Source: Acidobacteriota bacterium (lineage in GTDB: Bacteria > Acidobacteriota > Terriglobia > Terriglobales > Acidobacteriaceae). Taken from it: a stretch of 6,947 nt of DNA. Numbering within the stretch: position 1 is the stretch's first letter; each line of letters starts with the position of its first letter. The stretch is taken from the NCBI GenBank assembly GCA_021781075.1, contig JAJXXN010000118.1, positions 1 to 6,947 of the forward strand, written 5' to 3'. Shown here piece by piece: positions 4,830 through 6,947 of the stretch. The notes under the pieces were generated by a model, which worked only from the letters and a program-made list of their open reading frames with translations, made no database searches and was not told the origin of the DNA. The position numbers and the translations under genes are program-made.

Positions 4830-6824
4830 ATGGACCAGCTCGCCACCTACATCCCGCTTCTGCTCTCGGTGGGGGCGCTGATGCTGCTCTTCGAGCTCTT
4901 CGGCGTGCAACGCACCCTGGTGCGCGCCGCAGCCTCGATGCTTTGCACCTTTTTGACCCTCCGCTATCTTTACTGGCGGCTCACCTTCTCGCTGCCGCAT
5001 CACCAGAACCCGTTGCAGCGCTCGTGGACCCTGCTTTTTCTTGCCATTGAAATCGGGACACTGGTCAGTGCAATCCTCATTTATTTCTTCATGTCGCGCA
5101 CGCTCTCGCGCACGCCTGAGTCGGATGCGCACCGCTATTCGCCGCACCACCATGCGCCTGTCGATGTCTTCATCGCCACCTACAACGAGCCGCGGGATGT
5201 CATCGAGCGTACGATGGTTGGCGCCAAGGCCATCGACCACGAGGACCTACGCGTCTGGATTCTTGACGACGGCAGCAGGCCCTGGGTGGAAGAACTGGCC
5301 GGGCAACTTGGGGTACGATACATAGCGCGTTACAAGGGAAAGCACGCCAAGGCGGGGAACATCAACAATGGCGTCCATCTTGCGCTCGATGGCGACGGGC
5401 GCAAGCCCGAGTTCTTCCTCATCCTGGACGCGGATTTTGTGCCATCGAACCAGATACTCAACCGGGTGCTTGGCCTGTTTGACGATCCCACGGTGGGGAT
5501 AGTCCAAACCCCACAGCATTTTTTCAACCCCGACCCGTTGCAGAAAAACCTGTTCACCAGCGCCGTCTGGCCCGATGAGCAGCGCTTTTTTTTCAATTCG
5601 CTGATGCCCTGCAAGGACGCGTGGGGCGCGGCGTTTTGCTGCGGGACATCAGCCATCTTCCGCACCCGTGCATTTGTGGAGGCGGGCGGCATGGCTGTTG
5701 ACACCGTGACAGAGGACATGTTGACCAGTTTCAAATTTGACGAGCATGGTTACAAAACCATCTTCCTCAACGAGCGGCTTTCACTTGGCCTCGCCCCGGA
5801 ATCGATAGTCGACTTCATCTCGCAGCGCAGCCGTTGGTGCCTGGGTGCCATCCAGCAGATTTACACCCGCTGGAACTTTGCCGGCAAAGGTTCGCACTCG
5901 TTCATCAACCGGCTGGCGTTTTTTGACACGGTTGTTTACTGGATCAGCGGCGCGGCATTCAAAATCATGCTGGTCAGCGCGCCGATGGTCTTTTGGTTCA
6001 CCGGCACGGCTGTGTTGAAAGCCACCGGCGCCGAGCTTGTCTTCTGGATGGCCCCCGTCTTTCTCACCAACGTGCTATACATGCACTACCTTGCCGGCAA
6101 CCGGGTGCTGCCCATCATGACCGACATCACCCAGCTCCTCACCGCCTTTGTCATTTTGCAAACAGCGATCACCGGCCTGCTCAGGCCCTTTGGCCGTCCC
6201 TTCAAGGTCACGCCCAAGGGCATATCCACGGGGCGCATCACCATCCATTGGGCCCTGCTTTGGCCACATGCGACCATCGCCGCGCTCACGTTGCTCGGCT
6301 TGGTGCTCAATCTCTCCCGCTACAGCCCCGCGCACGGGTTGCAGGGATATGCCACCAATGTTGTCTGGTCGCTCTTCAATTCCGCCATGCTCATCCTGGC
6401 CGCACTGGCATGTGTGGAGCAGCCGCACCGTCGCCGCGATGAACGCCTGCCCATCGTGGAGGGCGCACTGTTGCGCTTCGCGAATGCATCCGGCGGGCAG
6501 AAAACCCTCCTCCCTGTCACCGTCACCGATGTTTCGCTGGGCGGCGCCGCCATTCAACCCTCCGACAATCTGCTGCTCGCCCTGCGCAGGGGCGACCATC
6601 TTGAGGCCATCATCTTCAACCGCAGGGATGAATACCCGCTCCTCGAGGTGCCCGCATCCGTCGCCACGTTGCGACAACACACATTGGCGCTCAAGTTTCC
6701 ACCCGAGGACTGTTATCGTCGCGCCCTCATTCTCAAGCTCTTCACCGGCGAGTATCACCGCGAGGTCGCGCAGATCAGCCCCATAGCCGTCTTCGCGGGC
6801 CTTCTCCACACCCTGCTCTTTTAG
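4830..6824 (+). CDS. Cellulose-synthase-like GT2 glycosyltransferase with C-terminal PilZ (c-di-GMP) domain
   Basis: This is a processive inner-membrane synthase that polymerises a nucleotide-sugar, most likely UDP-glucose into a beta-glucan, and extrudes the chain. Three N-terminal TM helices (~8-26, 31-50, 66-88) precede the cytoplasmic GT-A domain. Its motifs are V-D-V-F-I-A-T-Y-N-E-P (111-121), D-D-G (146-148), the metal-binding D-A-D (200-202), F-F-N-P-D-P (231-236), T-E-D with the catalytic-base Asp (294-296) and Q-R-S-R-W (332-336, QxxRW). About five TM helices follow (~365-529), with a BcsA-like gating loop F-K-V-T-P-K at 458-463. The PilZ domain has R535-x3-R539 and D567-x-S569-x2-G572, both c-di-GMP motifs intact, and ends in an amphipathic or hydrophobic tail (650-664). 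At 664 residues it is shorter than most BcsA proteins. It is paired with the upstream HlyD adaptor, as in bgsBA. The exact polymer is not determined; cellulose, mixed-linkage or other beta-glucan are possible. Confidence 0.93.
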   Translation: MDQLATYIPLLLSVGALMLLFELFGVQRTLVRAAASMLCTFLTLRYLYWRLTFSLPHHQNPLQRSWTLLFLAIEIGTLVSAILIYFFMSRTLSRTPESDAHRYSPHHHAPVDVFIATYNEPRDVIERTMVGAKAIDHEDLRVWILDDGSRPWVEELAGQLGVRYIARYKGKHAKAGNINNGVHLALDGDGRKPEFFLILDADFVPSNQILNRVLGLFDDPTVGIVQTPQHFFNPDPLQKNLFTSAVWPDEQRFFFNSLMPCKDAWGAAFCCGTSAIFRTRAFVEAGGMAVDTVTEDMLTSFKFDEHGYKTIFLNERLSLGLAPESIVDFISQRSRWCLGAIQQIYTRWNFAGKGSHSFINRLAFFDTVVYWISGAAFKIMLVSAPMVFWFTGTAVLKATGAELVFWMAPVFLTNVLYMHYLAGNRVLPIMTDITQLLTAFVILQTAITGLLRPFGRPFKVTPKGISTGRITIHWALLWPHATIAALTLLGLVLNLSRYSPAHGLQGYATNVVWSLFNSAMLILAALACVEQPHRRRDERLPIVEGALLRFANASGGQKTLLPVTVTDVSLGGAAIQPSDNLLLALRRGDHLEAIIFNRRDEYPLLEVPASVATLRQHTLALKFPPEDCYRRALILKLFTGEYHREVAQISPIAVFAGLLHTLLF

Positions 6825-6830
6825 CCCGCA

Positions 6831-6846
6831 GGGCGCCCTGGCGCCC
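6831..6846 (+). terminator. GC-rich hairpin after the synthase gene
   Basis: GGGCGC and GCGCCC are perfect arms around CCTG, beginning 7 bases after the synthase stop. A C/T-rich stretch follows but no run of T, so it is a candidate transcript end or 3' stabilising structure, not a canonical intrinsic terminator. Beyond it, to the window end, I find no supportable gene. Confidence 0.38.
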
Positions 6847-6947
6847 GGCCCCGCTTTCCACAACCGGTGCGCGGCGTTTATGAATTCTTTACGGCTCTTC
6901 CGCGCTTTCGCGTTACCCTAATACCAATAACAGGATTCAACCACTGG

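Noticed and set aside
6075..6863. 262-residue - strand frame
   Set aside because: It is antisense to the well-supported synthase gene; Gly/Glu-rich shadow composition with no motifs.
6880..6947. Promoter for a gene beyond the right edge
   Set aside because: Some AT-rich bases (such as TTTACG and TACCCTAAT) are present but no pair with acceptable spacing, and the downstream gene is not visible.
1..6947. CRISPR arrays, insertion sequences, toxin-antitoxin or defence genes
   Set aside because: Looked for repeats with regular spacing, terminal inverted repeats, transposase or nuclease motifs and found none.

Overview
The window is a GC-rich bacterial chromosome segment with Gram-negative architecture: an RND efflux pump, a lipoprotein adaptor and a polysaccharide synthase with a periplasmic adaptor. 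A DUF1559-type prepilin-like fragment and a small single-pass protein with a GYKLSLYR motif point, as an inference, to the Planctomycetota-Verrucomicrobiota side of the tree, most likely Verrucomicrobiota. The taxon cannot be fixed from this sequence alone.

Left part (1-2902). The first ~150 bases read on the + strand as the middle of a DUF1559 protein. Near base 156-166 this reading breaks off and the sequence becomes, on the - strand, an RND permease that loses all RND similarity after ~344 residues instead of running past 1000. Two genes broken in inverted orientation meet at an 8-bp palindrome, so this is either a real inversion breakpoint or an assembly or amplification chimera. Reading leftwards on the - strand there is a plausible promoter (-10 at 2959-2964), a small membrane-anchored protein (2902-2513), a lipoprotein RND adaptor (2443-1196) and the RND pump (1195 onward). 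The pump start codon directly abuts the adaptor stop. No outer-membrane factor is in view.

Middle (2903-3508). This is mostly non-coding: the - strand promoter, two small inverted repeats, a complete tRNA-Ser(UGA) with encoded CCA on the - strand, its probable promoter, and a + strand promoter with an operator-like inverted repeat.

Right part (3509-6824). A two-gene + strand operon encodes a HlyD-type inner-membrane adaptor and a cellulose-synthase-like family 2 glycosyltransferase with all processive GT2 motifs, a BcsA-like gating loop and a C-terminal PilZ domain with both c-di-GMP-binding motifs. Together they look like a compact c-di-GMP-activated machine that makes a beta-glucan-like polymer and passes it into the periplasm. 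The layout resembles bgsBA (mixed-linkage glucan) and alg8-alg44 (alginate) more than a classical bcs operon; bcsB, bcsC and bcsZ are not seen. A GC-rich hairpin follows the synthase gene, and the last ~100 bases hold no gene that I can support.
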